The notes under the pieces were generated by a model that saw nothing but the letters and a program-made list of their open reading frames with translations, was not told where the DNA came from and did not search any database. The position numbers and the translations under genes were made by a program. 64,000 nt of DNA from Acidiflorens sp963847715 (GTDB lineage: Bacteria; Acidobacteriota; Terriglobia; Terriglobales; Acidobacteriaceae). The stretch lies in the NCBI GenBank assembly GCA_963847715.1, contig CAWKAZ010000006.1:271368-335367 (forward strand), in the 5' to 3' direction. Shown piece after piece: positions 16,792 to 25,117 of the stretch. Each line of letters opens with the position of its first letter. Within the stretch, counting starts at the first letter, position 1.

Positions 16792-17424
16792 ATGGAAACC
16801 AGCGCAACCAAGCAAGCTCGAGAAAAACTGGTTCAGGGAGCGGCGTTGAATACAGCAGAGCGGCGTATGCCCCGCAGTGCCGCGCACGAAGCCCTCGACA
16901 AAAAACCCGCTGGCTATGGCCTGCCTTGTTCACAGTGCCACGCCTACTATCCCGCGGACATGCATGCCTGCCCGATATGCAACTCGGCGGAACGTGTGTC
17001 GCCCAACGCGCCGGTGGCGCATTCCATGGCTTCTGCCGCGCCCCAGCTTGCGAACGCACCCATCGACGACGATCGGGAACGGTTCCTGAAGGAACTCAAG
17101 TCGCAGGCCTTTGCGTCTCACACTCAAATCAACGCCGCAGCGACCTTCCGGTGCGTTCTGGAACATCAGCACAGCGGAGCCACCGAGCCCGCTGCCGTTT
17201 GCCATAGCTGCTACAGCGAGGCGCGCCAACAGGCCGACCACATGGAAGCGGCTCTGCACATGGATCCAAAGGAAGCAGCAAAGATCGTTTATGAAGCCGT
17301 CTGGGCCGATACCTCTGACCCCAACACAACCTATTTGAACGCCGCCAATGCCCTTCTCTCGGAGTTGCGCAAGCGCGCCGGAATTGGCCTCATGCTGGGG
17401 GCAAACCAGCCGTTGGCGCACTAG
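16792..17424 (+). CDS. Zinc-ribbon-like protein, unknown function
   Basis: A 210-residue cytoplasmic protein that I do not recognise. It has a CSQC-x10-CPIC zinc-ribbon-like motif at about residues 44-61 and a second set, C-x14-CHSC, near 121-139. The region between is disordered and Pro/Ala-rich, and the C-terminal half is helical. It has no signal peptide. It lies between a TPR gene and msrB on the same strand, with spacers of 160 and 141 bp, so cotranscription is uncertain. Metal binding is an inference from the cysteine spacing. Confidence 0.7.
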   Translation: METSATKQAREKLVQGAALNTAERRMPRSAAHEALDKKPAGYGLPCSQCHAYYPADMHACPICNSAERVSPNAPVAHSMASAAPQLANAPIDDDRERFLKELKSQAFASHTQINAAATFRCVLEHQHSGATEPAAVCHSCYSEARQQADHMEAALHMDPKEAAKIVYEAVWADTSDPNTTYLNAANALLSELRKRAGIGLMLGANQPLAH

Positions 17425-17565
17425 CCGCAACGGAACGTCTACTACCCCTACGACCGCCGTTTCCGGCTGGCGATTCCTCGAATCCAGAACTGAGCGACCT
17501 TCGCTCACGGTCGCCGATGGTGCGACTTTTTGCTCCTATGCGCATCTTATTTGGCGGAGATTCAT

Positions 17566-17991
17566 ATGACTAACGAGATGACGGAAGAGACCAGCACTCA
17601 GAAGATCAACAAGACTGACGCTGAGTGGCGGCAGCAGCTCACCCCTGAGCAGTATCAAGTCGCCCGAGCTTGTGGAACGGAACCCGCTTTCACCGGCAGA
17701 TACTGGAACAAGCACGACGATGGCTCTTACCATTGTGTATGCTGCGGTGTGCTCCTGTTCGGATCGGAGACGAAATTTGATTCAGGAACGGGATGGCCGA
17801 GCTTCTTCGCTGCCGCGGACAAGCAGAATATCAAAGAACTGGTCGACAATAGCTACGGTATGCGGCGGGTTGAGGCCCGCTGCGCAAAATGCGATGCGCA
17901 CCTAGGGCATGTATTTCCTGATGGCCCGGGACCAGCAGGCCTGCGCTACTGCATGAATTCGGCTTCCCTCGATTTCAAGCCGAAGAAGTAA
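17566..17991 (+). CDS. msrB: Peptide-methionine (R)-S-oxide reductase
   Basis: Repairs methionine-R-sulfoxide in proteins using thioredoxin. The 141-residue protein has the MsrB fold motifs: GTEPAFTGRYWNKHDDG, the zinc pair CVCCG and CAKCDAHLGHVF, SGTGWPSF, and the catalytic cysteine in LRYCMNSASL. The ATG at 17566 is used, with GGCGGAGA about 9 nt upstream. It has no signal peptide, so it acts in the cytoplasm. No msrA is adjacent. Confidence 0.96.
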   Translation: MTNEMTEETSTQKINKTDAEWRQQLTPEQYQVARACGTEPAFTGRYWNKHDDGSYHCVCCGVLLFGSETKFDSGTGWPSFFAAADKQNIKELVDNSYGMRRVEARCAKCDAHLGHVFPDGPGPAGLRYCMNSASLDFKPKK

Positions 17992-18012
17992 GCACTCCCG
18001 CAAAACAGAAAA

Positions 18013-18071
18013 CGATGGAGCGCCCGGCGGTCTCGCCCGGCAGGACTGGCGAAACGCCAGTCCCTCCATCG
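18013..18071. terminator. Nested inverted repeat between convergent genes
   Basis: An outer pair, CGATGGAG (18013-18020) and CTCCATCG (18064-18071), encloses a perfect hairpin, GGACTGGCG-AAA-CGCCAGTCC (18043-18063), and a GC-rich CCCGGCGGTCTCGCCCGG segment. It sits between the 3' ends of msrB and the bactofilin gene and could fold into a branched structure that stops transcription from both sides. Confidence 0.6.
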
Positions 18072-18111
18072 TCGTTCTTGAATTCCGACTTCGAATTCAG
18101 ACTTTGTTCGA

Positions 18112-18621
18112 TTATGCGTTGCCCGCGGTCGCGGCCAGCGCTTTGGGTGGCTCGGGCTTGTTCTGCGCCTGCGCCTGATTCTGGTTCTGGTTCTGGTGTT
18201 TCTGATCCTTCTTTTCGGGGTTGCGTACTTCGACGCCGCCCTTGAGGATGGCGCCCTCTTCCACACTGATGCGGTGCGTGATCACATCGCCCGAGAGCAG
18301 GCCTTCGCTGCGGATATCCAAACGGTCCGCGCATTCAACGTTGCCCTGCACCTTGCCCATGATCACAACTTCTTTCGCAGTAATATTCGCCGCCACGTTT
18401 CCGTTGCGACCGATGGTGACGCGATTGTCAGGGAAGCTGATGGTACCTTCGACACGTCCGTCAATGAACAACGATTCTGCGCCTGAGACTTCACCCTTGA
18501 TGACGAGCGAGCGGCCGATGTTGGCCTGATCCATGGGTGAGGTAGCCGGCTTGACCGGAGTGTAATTATTCGGAGCGGGTACTGCATTTGAAGAGAACTT
18601 CGGTTCCGGAGACTGCAACAT
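18112..18621 (-). CDS. Bactofilin
   Basis: A 169-residue polymer-forming cytoskeletal protein. The central beta-helix (about 35-130) shows the repeated hydrophobic pattern of bactofilins: IGRSLVIKGEVSGAESLFIDG, VEGTI, GNVAANITAKEVVIMGKVQGNV. The N-terminal 30 residues are Pro/Asn-rich and flexible. The C-terminal tail is a low-complexity QNQNQNQAQAQNKPEPP stretch. It is transcribed in the same direction as the sigma-54 activator gene 150 bp upstream. A role in cell shape or envelope organisation is inferred from the family. Confidence 0.93.
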   Translation of the reverse strand: MLQSPEPKFSSNAVPAPNNYTPVKPATSPMDQANIGRSLVIKGEVSGAESLFIDGRVEGTISFPDNRVTIGRNGNVAANITAKEVVIMGKVQGNVECADRLDIRSEGLLSGDVITHRISVEEGAILKGGVEVRNPEKKDQKHQNQNQNQAQAQNKPEPPKALAATAGNA

Positions 18622-18771
18622 GGATAAACCTCACTTGAGTTCCGCCACCGCAATGGAGTTGTCCTGCGGGCGCGGTCGATGGGTTTCTAACGGCAAAGCA
18701 AGAATTGCACGAAAGGACCTATTACGACAGGTTACTGAAGGGTGTGGCCGTTGGCGCGGACGTCACCCAGG

Positions 18772-20583
18772 TCACGAGGGAATTTCCCAGCCTTCGTCTT
18801 TCATCTTGCGATTGGTCCAGTGCTGCAGTTGTTCGAACAGAGCGGGTTCGATCACGATAAATCGCAAACCGGCTCGGCCGCCGGCCTCAGTCCACATCAA
18901 TCGGCCTTTAGCGTGGATCACGGTTTCGCCCTCGGGCAGCAAGAAACTGACATCGAGCAATCCCGCGAAACCGGTGGCGTCGCCGACGGAATCAAGCCCC
19001 ATGCCTCCCGTGCTCAGGTTGACCGCTTGCACCTGGAGCTCTTTGCCATGGTTATTTTTCAGGGTCACGGAGATGTTTACCTTGGCACGGAAGAATTTCT
19101 GCTGGTCCTCGCTGATGATGCCGAGCCTCGCCGAGCCACCGCGAGTGTCGATCTCATATTCGCGCAGTTTGCGGCTGAGAGTACGGCGTGAAATTCCTAG
19201 CTGCTCGGCCGCCTGGGCACGATGTCCGCCGGTCTGCTCGAGCGCGCGAATGATCATCTGCTCTTCCATGTTATCGAGATTGCCAAGCGGTACCGCGCCG
19301 CTGGTACGCTTCTCGATCCGGTGTTCGCCGCTTAACTCGGCGATGACTTCAGTGCCCGTGATCTGGCGTTCTTCGGTAGCCATCGCGAGCTTGGCGACAG
19401 TATTCCTGAGTTCGCGGATATTGCCGGGCCAGGGATGCCCTTGAAACGCGGTCAGCGCGTCTCCTGTAAAGCTCTTGGTCGCGGCTTTCAACGACAGGAA
19501 GTGGCGGGCGAGGACAACGATATCTTCGGGACGTTCGCGCAACGGCGGAACACGCAACTGGAACTGGCTGAGACGGTGGAAGAGATCCTGACGGAAGCGC
19601 CCTTCTTTTACCGCCAGTTCGAGATCCTGATTGGTAGCCGCCACCACGCGCACATCGACGGTAATCTTTCGATTTCCACCCAGGCGGTAATAAGGCTGGC
19701 CGTCGAGCACGCGCAGGAGCTTCACTTGAATCTGAGGCTGCAATTCGCCGATTTCGTCCAGAAAAATCGTGCTCTTGTCAGCCATTTCGAACAAGCCCGG
19801 TTTCGAAGAATCGGCGCCACTGAAGGCTCCCTTCTCGTAGCCGAACAGTTCGCTTTCGACCAGATGCTCGGGCAAAGCGGCGCAGTTGATGTCGACCAAG
19901 GCTTGTTTGTGACGATTCGAAGATTCGTGGATGGTGCGGGCGACTAACTCTTTTCCCGTGCCGGTTTCGCCGGTGACGAGCACGGTCTCTGTGTGACCGG
20001 CTACGCGATCGACCATGCCCATAAATTTATGCATGATCGGGCTCGCAATCAGAAACTGGGTTCCGTCAACTTCACGCCGCGCGAGAGGAAGGGCTAGCGC
20101 CTTGGCTGGGGCGGGCGGAGCCACGGCGTCGGCCGAACTGTTCGAATTTATGGCGATGGAAAATCCGAGAATGCCTGCCGGCGCCGCATGCGAATCGCGG
20201 AGTAGCGTCAAGCATAGATGGACCATTGCCGTCGCCGCGTTGGAGCTGCAGGTGAACTCTCTTTCAAATCGCCCTGCATCGATGACAGCAGCGATTGCCT
20301 GATCGACTTCGGTCTGCGAATCGACGCCGAAGAGTTCGGCCACCGTTTTTTCAAGCAGATCTTTCGGCGCGAAGCCGTATTGATCAACAGCTCTGTTGCA
20401 GCTTGTGATCTTCCCCTGGAGGTTGGTGATAAACACGACATCTTGTAGTTGGTCCAGGATGCCGGGCGCGATCAGCCCACGCGAAAGAAGGTCGCCCCCC
20501 TCGGCAGAGCTGCTGGCGGTTCGGGTAGCGATGGCTGGTTTCGATTTTCGCTCCGTTGGCGGAGTCTTCTGCGAAGTTGGCAT
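18772..20583 (-). CDS. Sigma-54 activator with PAS and C-terminal PilZ domain
   Basis: A 603-residue regulator. A PAS domain (about 45-160, VVFITNLQGKITSCN) precedes a complete AAA+ domain with Walker A GETGTGKE, GAFSGA (the conservative Thr-to-Ser form of GAFTGA) and Walker B IFLDEIGE. A Fis-type helix-turn-helix, QAAEQLGISRRTLSRKL, follows. Unusually, about 125 further residues form a PilZ-like beta-barrel with NLSTGGMGL. The RxxxR half of the PilZ c-di-GMP signature is not evident (RAKVN instead). Sigma-54 activation is likely; c-di-GMP control is possible but unproven. It is divergent from the HD-GYP/GGDEF gene, which could make or degrade that ligand. Confidence 0.9.
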   Translation of the reverse strand: MPTSQKTPPTERKSKPAIATRTASSSAEGGDLLSRGLIAPGILDQLQDVVFITNLQGKITSCNRAVDQYGFAPKDLLEKTVAELFGVDSQTEVDQAIAAVIDAGRFEREFTCSSNAATAMVHLCLTLLRDSHAAPAGILGFSIAINSNSSADAVAPPAPAKALALPLARREVDGTQFLIASPIMHKFMGMVDRVAGHTETVLVTGETGTGKELVARTIHESSNRHKQALVDINCAALPEHLVESELFGYEKGAFSGADSSKPGLFEMADKSTIFLDEIGELQPQIQVKLLRVLDGQPYYRLGGNRKITVDVRVVAATNQDLELAVKEGRFRQDLFHRLSQFQLRVPPLRERPEDIVVLARHFLSLKAATKSFTGDALTAFQGHPWPGNIRELRNTVAKLAMATEERQITGTEVIAELSGEHRIEKRTSGAVPLGNLDNMEEQMIIRALEQTGGHRAQAAEQLGISRRTLSRKLREYEIDTRGGSARLGIISEDQQKFFRAKVNISVTLKNNHGKELQVQAVNLSTGGMGLDSVGDATGFAGLLDVSFLLPEGETVIHAKGRLMWTEAGGRAGLRFIVIEPALFEQLQHWTNRKMKDEGWEIPS

Positions 20584-20942
20584 GCTGTGTCGTTGACCCT
20601 ACCGGGGAAGCGTTGCGTTGCGGTTATGGATCGCTTGATCCACTAGGACATGAGTCCGCCTCGCTCATCGTGCCACAACCGCGACCGGTTCCTGGGACGG
20701 ATCGGCACGAACCTACACACCGAAGTAACTGACCACAGCGCTAGCTCCCGTGAATCGCGCTTCGGCTACGCTTTGGCCCCACCGCACCTATAAGGAGTTA
20801 CCTAGGTAAGTATCTGACCCTGTGGGGGCTGAACTACCATCCGTCAGAATGGGCTGCACTAGATTTTCGCGCCGCGACGCCTGAAAACAGCGGCCGCGCG
20901 CGTGTAGTTGCACACTTGTAAACAGCAGTTGCAACTTGGCTT
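20584..20942. other. Divergent intergenic region with palindromes
   Basis: This is the 359-bp control region between the sigma-54 activator and the HD-GYP/GGDEF gene. It contains a perfect 12-bp palindrome, TTACCTAGGTAA (20798-20809), next to AAGGAG, and a 10-bp palindrome, AGTTGCAACT (20926-20935), close to the HD-GYP/GGDEF start. I see no gene and no clear -35/-10 pair. Confidence 0.5.
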
Positions 20943-23411
20943 ATGTCGATCCGTGCGAGATTTTTTATCGGAGCAACCGCAGCGCTCGGAGTGTGGGCGC
21001 TAGCCCACGCTCTGTGGCACTACCAAAGCACGGACCTGGCACGATTTTCGTGTTATCTCCTGGTCGCCGTTCTCGCGTCTAGCCTCAAGATTCAGTTGCC
21101 CGGCATCGACGGCACCATGTCAGTGAACTTTCTGTTTATCTTGCTCGGAATTCTCGAACTTAGTCTGCCGGAGACATTGCTGCTGGGCTGCACGGCCACG
21201 CTGGCCCAATGTCTTTTCGGAACGCGGCAAAAAATTGTTCCCGTCAAGATCGTCTTCAACGTCTTCAGCATGATGGCGAACGCCATCACCGTCTCATACT
21301 TTGCCTATCAGTCTCTGGAGCATGAGCTAGGGACGGGCACCCTGTTGCTGCTGGTTGTCACCGCGCTGATTTTCTTCGTGGCAAACACGGTTCCTGTCGC
21401 CGTCATTATCGCGCTGACCGAAGGCAAGTCGGCGCATAAGGTCTGGGCGGAATGCCACTTCTGGTCATTCCCTTTCTACATGGTCGGCGCAGCGATCGTA
21501 TTTGCGGTTGGCTTGCTCAGCAAAGAAGTTGGATGGCAAACTTCACTGCTGGTGCTGCCGCTCATTTACTGGGTTTACCGCTCTTACCATCTCTACCTTG
21601 CGAAGCTGGCGGCGGAAAAGCGGCAGGTCGAAGTCGAAAAACGGAACGCAGAAGAAGTGGCTGCTCTGCATTTGCGTACCATCGAATCGCTGGCGCTTGC
21701 CATTGAAGCCAAGGACCATACTTCTCACCAGCATTTGCAGCGCGTACGTGTGTTTGCGGTTGAAGTCGCGAAGGAGCTGCAACTTCCCGAAGAGCACATC
21801 GAGGCGTTGCGCGCTGCCGCGCTTCTGCATGACATTGGCAAGCTCGCGATTCCCGAACACATCATCAACAAGCCCGGACGCCTGACACCGGAAGAATTTG
21901 AAAAGATGAAGATCCACACGGTGATCGGGGCCGAAATTCTGGAGCGCGTCGCATTCCCTTATCCGGTAGCGCCGATCGTCCGTTCACACCACGAGCGCTG
22001 GGATGGAACGGGCTATCCGGACGGTCTGAAAGGTGAGCAGATTCCGCAGGGCGCGCGGGTGCTCGCCGCGGTCGATTGTCTGGACGCGCTCGCTTCGCAC
22101 CGGCAATACCGCGGAGCGCTTTCTCTTGAGGCGGCAATGGATAAAGTGGCCTCCATGTCGGGCTCAGCTTTTGAGCCTGTCATTGTCGACGTCTTGAAAC
22201 GCCGTTACCGGGAACTAGAAAAGATGGTGCAGTCGGATTCGTCGGCCACGGAAGAGATCGCGCAAGCTGCATCCACCCAAGTCCGAGTAGAGGACAAGCA
22301 AGAGTCGGCGGCGGGTTTCGAACAATCAGCGCCGGTCGTGAACCAGGCCGCCGAGTCGGATTTCCTTTCTTCTATCGCCTCGGCGCGCCAGGAAGCGCAG
22401 ACCATGTTCGAACTTAGTCAGGATCTGGGCAACTCGCTGAGCCTTGGTGAAACCCTGTCCGTGCTTTCCATACGCCTGCGCAAGATGGTTCCCTACGACT
22501 CGATGGCCGTATTCCTGCTGAAGGAAAATAAACTGATTCCCGAACTGGTGAGCGGCGACAACTTTCGCCTGCTCTCGTCGTTGAACATCGGACTCGGAGA
22601 AGGGCTGTGCGGCTGGGTGGCGGAAAAGCGCAAACCCATCGTCAATGGCAATCCTGAAGCTGAGGCGGGATACGTCAGCGATCCGACGAAGTTCACTACT
22701 CTGCGTTCCGCTCTCGCCGTGCCGCTCGAAGGGCTAGATGGTGTAGTCGGCGTTCTGGCCATGTATCGCGCCGACGTTGACGCGTTCTCGGCGGATCACC
22801 TGCGCATTCTGCTCGCAGTGAGCTCGAAGATTGCGCTTTCGGTCGAAAACGCGCTGAAGTATCAGCAGGCGGAGGATTCGGCGACTACCGACTATCTCAC
22901 CGGACTGCCCAATGCACGCTCACTGTTCGTTCATCTGTCTCGCGAACTCGCGCGCTGCCGTCGCACGGGCACGTCACTGGCGGTGATGGTTTGCGACCTC
23001 GACAACTTCAAGCAGATTAATGATCTTCACGGACACCTCGAGGGCGACAATTTGCTCAAGGACTTTGCCGGCCATCTGAAAGAAGCATGCCGCGGCTATG
23101 ACTATGTTGCCCGCATGGGCGGAGATGAGTTTGTCATCGTTGCTCCGGGATTGAGCTCCGAGGCATCCAGCGAAAAGGCGAGCCGCCTGAATCATCTGGC
23201 GATGGAAGCCGGCAAGAAAGTGGCCGGACGCGATCTCGTGGGCTTGAGCGTAGGGACGGCATTCTGTCCGGCAGATGGATTTGACGTCGAGCGTCTGCTC
23301 GCCGAAGCGGACCGCCGCATGTATTCCATGAAAAAGCTTCACCACTCTGACACTCCAACCGAGCACGGCACGCTGCCTTCGGTCCGTGCACGTGGCGCGA
23401 CGGTGAATTAG
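20943..23411 (+). CDS. Membrane HD-GYP, GAF and GGDEF protein
   Basis: An 822-residue bifunctional-looking c-di-GMP enzyme. The first 225 residues hold about seven hydrophobic segments. An HD-GYP phosphodiesterase domain follows, with LLHDIGKLAIPEHI and HHERWDGTGYPDGL; all metal-binding and GYP residues are present. A GAF domain (about 485-640) comes next, then a GGDEF diguanylate cyclase domain with MGGDEF and an inhibitory I-site RGYD five residues upstream. Both activities could thus be functional. The ATG at 20943 begins the first hydrophobic segment. It is divergent from the PilZ-containing activator. The ABC transporter operon begins 10 bp downstream. Confidence 0.93.
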   Translation: MSIRARFFIGATAALGVWALAHALWHYQSTDLARFSCYLLVAVLASSLKIQLPGIDGTMSVNFLFILLGILELSLPETLLLGCTATLAQCLFGTRQKIVPVKIVFNVFSMMANAITVSYFAYQSLEHELGTGTLLLLVVTALIFFVANTVPVAVIIALTEGKSAHKVWAECHFWSFPFYMVGAAIVFAVGLLSKEVGWQTSLLVLPLIYWVYRSYHLYLAKLAAEKRQVEVEKRNAEEVAALHLRTIESLALAIEAKDHTSHQHLQRVRVFAVEVAKELQLPEEHIEALRAAALLHDIGKLAIPEHIINKPGRLTPEEFEKMKIHTVIGAEILERVAFPYPVAPIVRSHHERWDGTGYPDGLKGEQIPQGARVLAAVDCLDALASHRQYRGALSLEAAMDKVASMSGSAFEPVIVDVLKRRYRELEKMVQSDSSATEEIAQAASTQVRVEDKQESAAGFEQSAPVVNQAAESDFLSSIASARQEAQTMFELSQDLGNSLSLGETLSVLSIRLRKMVPYDSMAVFLLKENKLIPELVSGDNFRLLSSLNIGLGEGLCGWVAEKRKPIVNGNPEAEAGYVSDPTKFTTLRSALAVPLEGLDGVVGVLAMYRADVDAFSADHLRILLAVSSKIALSVENALKYQQAEDSATTDYLTGLPNARSLFVHLSRELARCRRTGTSLAVMVCDLDNFKQINDLHGHLEGDNLLKDFAGHLKEACRGYDYVARMGGDEFVIVAPGLSSEASSEKASRLNHLAMEAGKKVAGRDLVGLSVGTAFCPADGFDVERLLAEADRRMYSMKKLHHSDTPTEHGTLPSVRARGATVN

Positions 23412-23421
23412 GGCGGCCGCC

Positions 23422-24300
23422 ATGTTGCACAGACCTCTACTTTGGAAAATCGCGCGGCATCTGGCCGCGATTGCTGGTCTCGTTTTACTCGGCGGACTGT
23501 TGTCCGCAACGCTGGTGCGTATGGCTCCCGGCTTCGACACTGACGAACGACAACTCGACCCAAGCCTGAGCGCTGAGAGCGTCCGTGCTTTGCACCAGTC
23601 GCGCGCTGCTGAACACAACATCGTCGGCTTTTATATCGGCTACCTGCGTGGGGCTGTTCACGGTGATCTTGGAACTTCGCATGCTCTCGGACAGCCTGTA
23701 CAAACGCTATTGCGTGAACGCTGGCCAGTTACCTTGCGGGTGGCGGGAATCGGCCTCTTACTGGCGTGGGTTGTCGCTTCACTTCTGGCATTCATTGCTT
23801 GTGTGTGGCGTCTACCGGCATATGAAATTCTGGGGAGCACACTCAGTGGCGCGTTTCTGTGCATTCCGGCGGCGGTGCTGGCCTTGCTCTCGGTCATCCT
23901 CAATGCTCCGGGATACCTCGCAATCGCTTTGATAGTGTTTCCGAAGATCTACCGATATTCGCTGAACTTGCTCGATAAAGCCTACATCTTGCCTCACATT
24001 ACGGCGGCGCGTTCCCGAGGAGTTGGCGAGTTCCGTATTCTCGCCTGGCATGTGCTTCCAGTCGCAGGGCCGCAGATGATTGCACTCGCCGGCGTCACTG
24101 TGAGCATTGCGCTCGGAGCGAGCATCCCTGTCGAATCGTTGTGCGGCCTGCCCGGCATCGGTCAACTGGCGTGGCAGGCGGCTCTTTCCAGAGACCTCCC
24201 TTTGCTCGTGAACCTGAGCGTGCTGGTTACACTCGTAACCTTGCTGGCAAACTCCGGGGCCGATGTAATGACTTACATATTGAAGCCTCGAGAGGCATAA
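23422..24300 (+). CDS. ABC transporter permease, DppB/OppB type
   Basis: First membrane subunit of a peptide-type ABC importer, 292 residues. It has six hydrophobic segments and the EAA-loop region ITAARSRGVGEFRILAWHVLP, which docks the ATPase. The N-terminal half carries the family's large extracytoplasmic loop (about 35-95). It begins the run of four same-strand transport genes, 10 bp after the HD-GYP/GGDEF gene. The substrate cannot be read from the permease. Confidence 0.88.
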   Translation: MLHRPLLWKIARHLAAIAGLVLLGGLLSATLVRMAPGFDTDERQLDPSLSAESVRALHQSRAAEHNIVGFYIGYLRGAVHGDLGTSHALGQPVQTLLRERWPVTLRVAGIGLLLAWVVASLLAFIACVWRLPAYEILGSTLSGAFLCIPAAVLALLSVILNAPGYLAIALIVFPKIYRYSLNLLDKAYILPHITAARSRGVGEFRILAWHVLPVAGPQMIALAGVTVSIALGASIPVESLCGLPGIGQLAWQAALSRDLPLLVNLSVLVTLVTLLANSGADVMTYILKPREA

Positions 24301-24307
24301 ACGCCGC

Positions 24308-25117
24308 ATGAACGCAGCTCGCAAGCTCTCCTGTGTTGTGCTGCTCGCAGTGTGCGCGCTTTCGTTCGCGGCAAATTGGCTGGCTCCAGCGGGGTACGCC
24401 AAACAGTATCGCGAAGTGCCCAATGCGCCTCCTTCGCATCAGCATTTGCTCGGCACTGACGACGTTGGCCGTGACCGCTTCGCCCGAGTGCTTTACGGCA
24501 CTCGCATCTCATTGCTGCTCGCTCCCGCCGCCGCACTGGTCTCCACCGTCTTGGCGGCGTTGGTCGGCGGGCTTGCCGGATACCTGGGCGGGATCTGGCT
24601 GCGACTGGCCCGAGGATTCACAGACTTGTTCCTCTCCCTACCCTGGCTTTTTCTGTTGATCACGGTTCGCGCGCTCATGCCGTTGAATGTCTCACCGCTG
24701 GTGTCGGTGCTGATTACATTCCTGATCCTCGGATTGCTCGGATGGGCCGCCTCGGCTCGCGTGCTTTCGACGAGCGCGGATGCGTTGCGGCATTCAGATT
24801 TCGTCTTGCAGGCTCGCGCTTCGGGTGTGTCTGGCCCGCGGCTTTTCCTTGTTCATGTGCTACCGAATCTGAAACCAGTGCTTTATGCACAATTCTGGAT
24901 TTCGATTCCGGTTTTTATTTTGAGCGAGGCAAATCTTGGCATCCTTGGCCTCGGCGTTGCCGAACCGCTGCCCTCCTGGGGAAGCCTGCTGCGCGAACTT
25001 GAGGGAATGATTTCGTTTCGCGAAGAACCCTGGCGACTGGTGCCCCTGGTGCTTTTGATCGTGGTGATGACTTCGTTTCAATTGCTCTTGTCCAATAATG
25101 AGGAGGTGACCGCATGA
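24308..25117 (+). CDS. ABC transporter permease, DppC/OppC type
   Basis: Second membrane subunit, 269 residues. The DppC hallmark LLGTDDVGRDRFARVLYGTR lies near residue 45, followed by membrane segments and the coupling helix QARASGVSGPRLFLVHVLPN. It starts 7 bp after the first permease and overlaps the substrate-binding gene by 4 bp (ATGA). The N-terminal OppC leader domain is short. The stoichiometry with the first permease would be 1:1. Confidence 0.9.
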   Translation: MNAARKLSCVVLLAVCALSFAANWLAPAGYAKQYREVPNAPPSHQHLLGTDDVGRDRFARVLYGTRISLLLAPAAALVSTVLAALVGGLAGYLGGIWLRLARGFTDLFLSLPWLFLLITVRALMPLNVSPLVSVLITFLILGLLGWAASARVLSTSADALRHSDFVLQARASGVSGPRLFLVHVLPNLKPVLYAQFWISIPVFILSEANLGILGLGVAEPLPSWGSLLRELEGMISFREEPWRLVPLVLLIVVMTSFQLLLSNNEEVTA

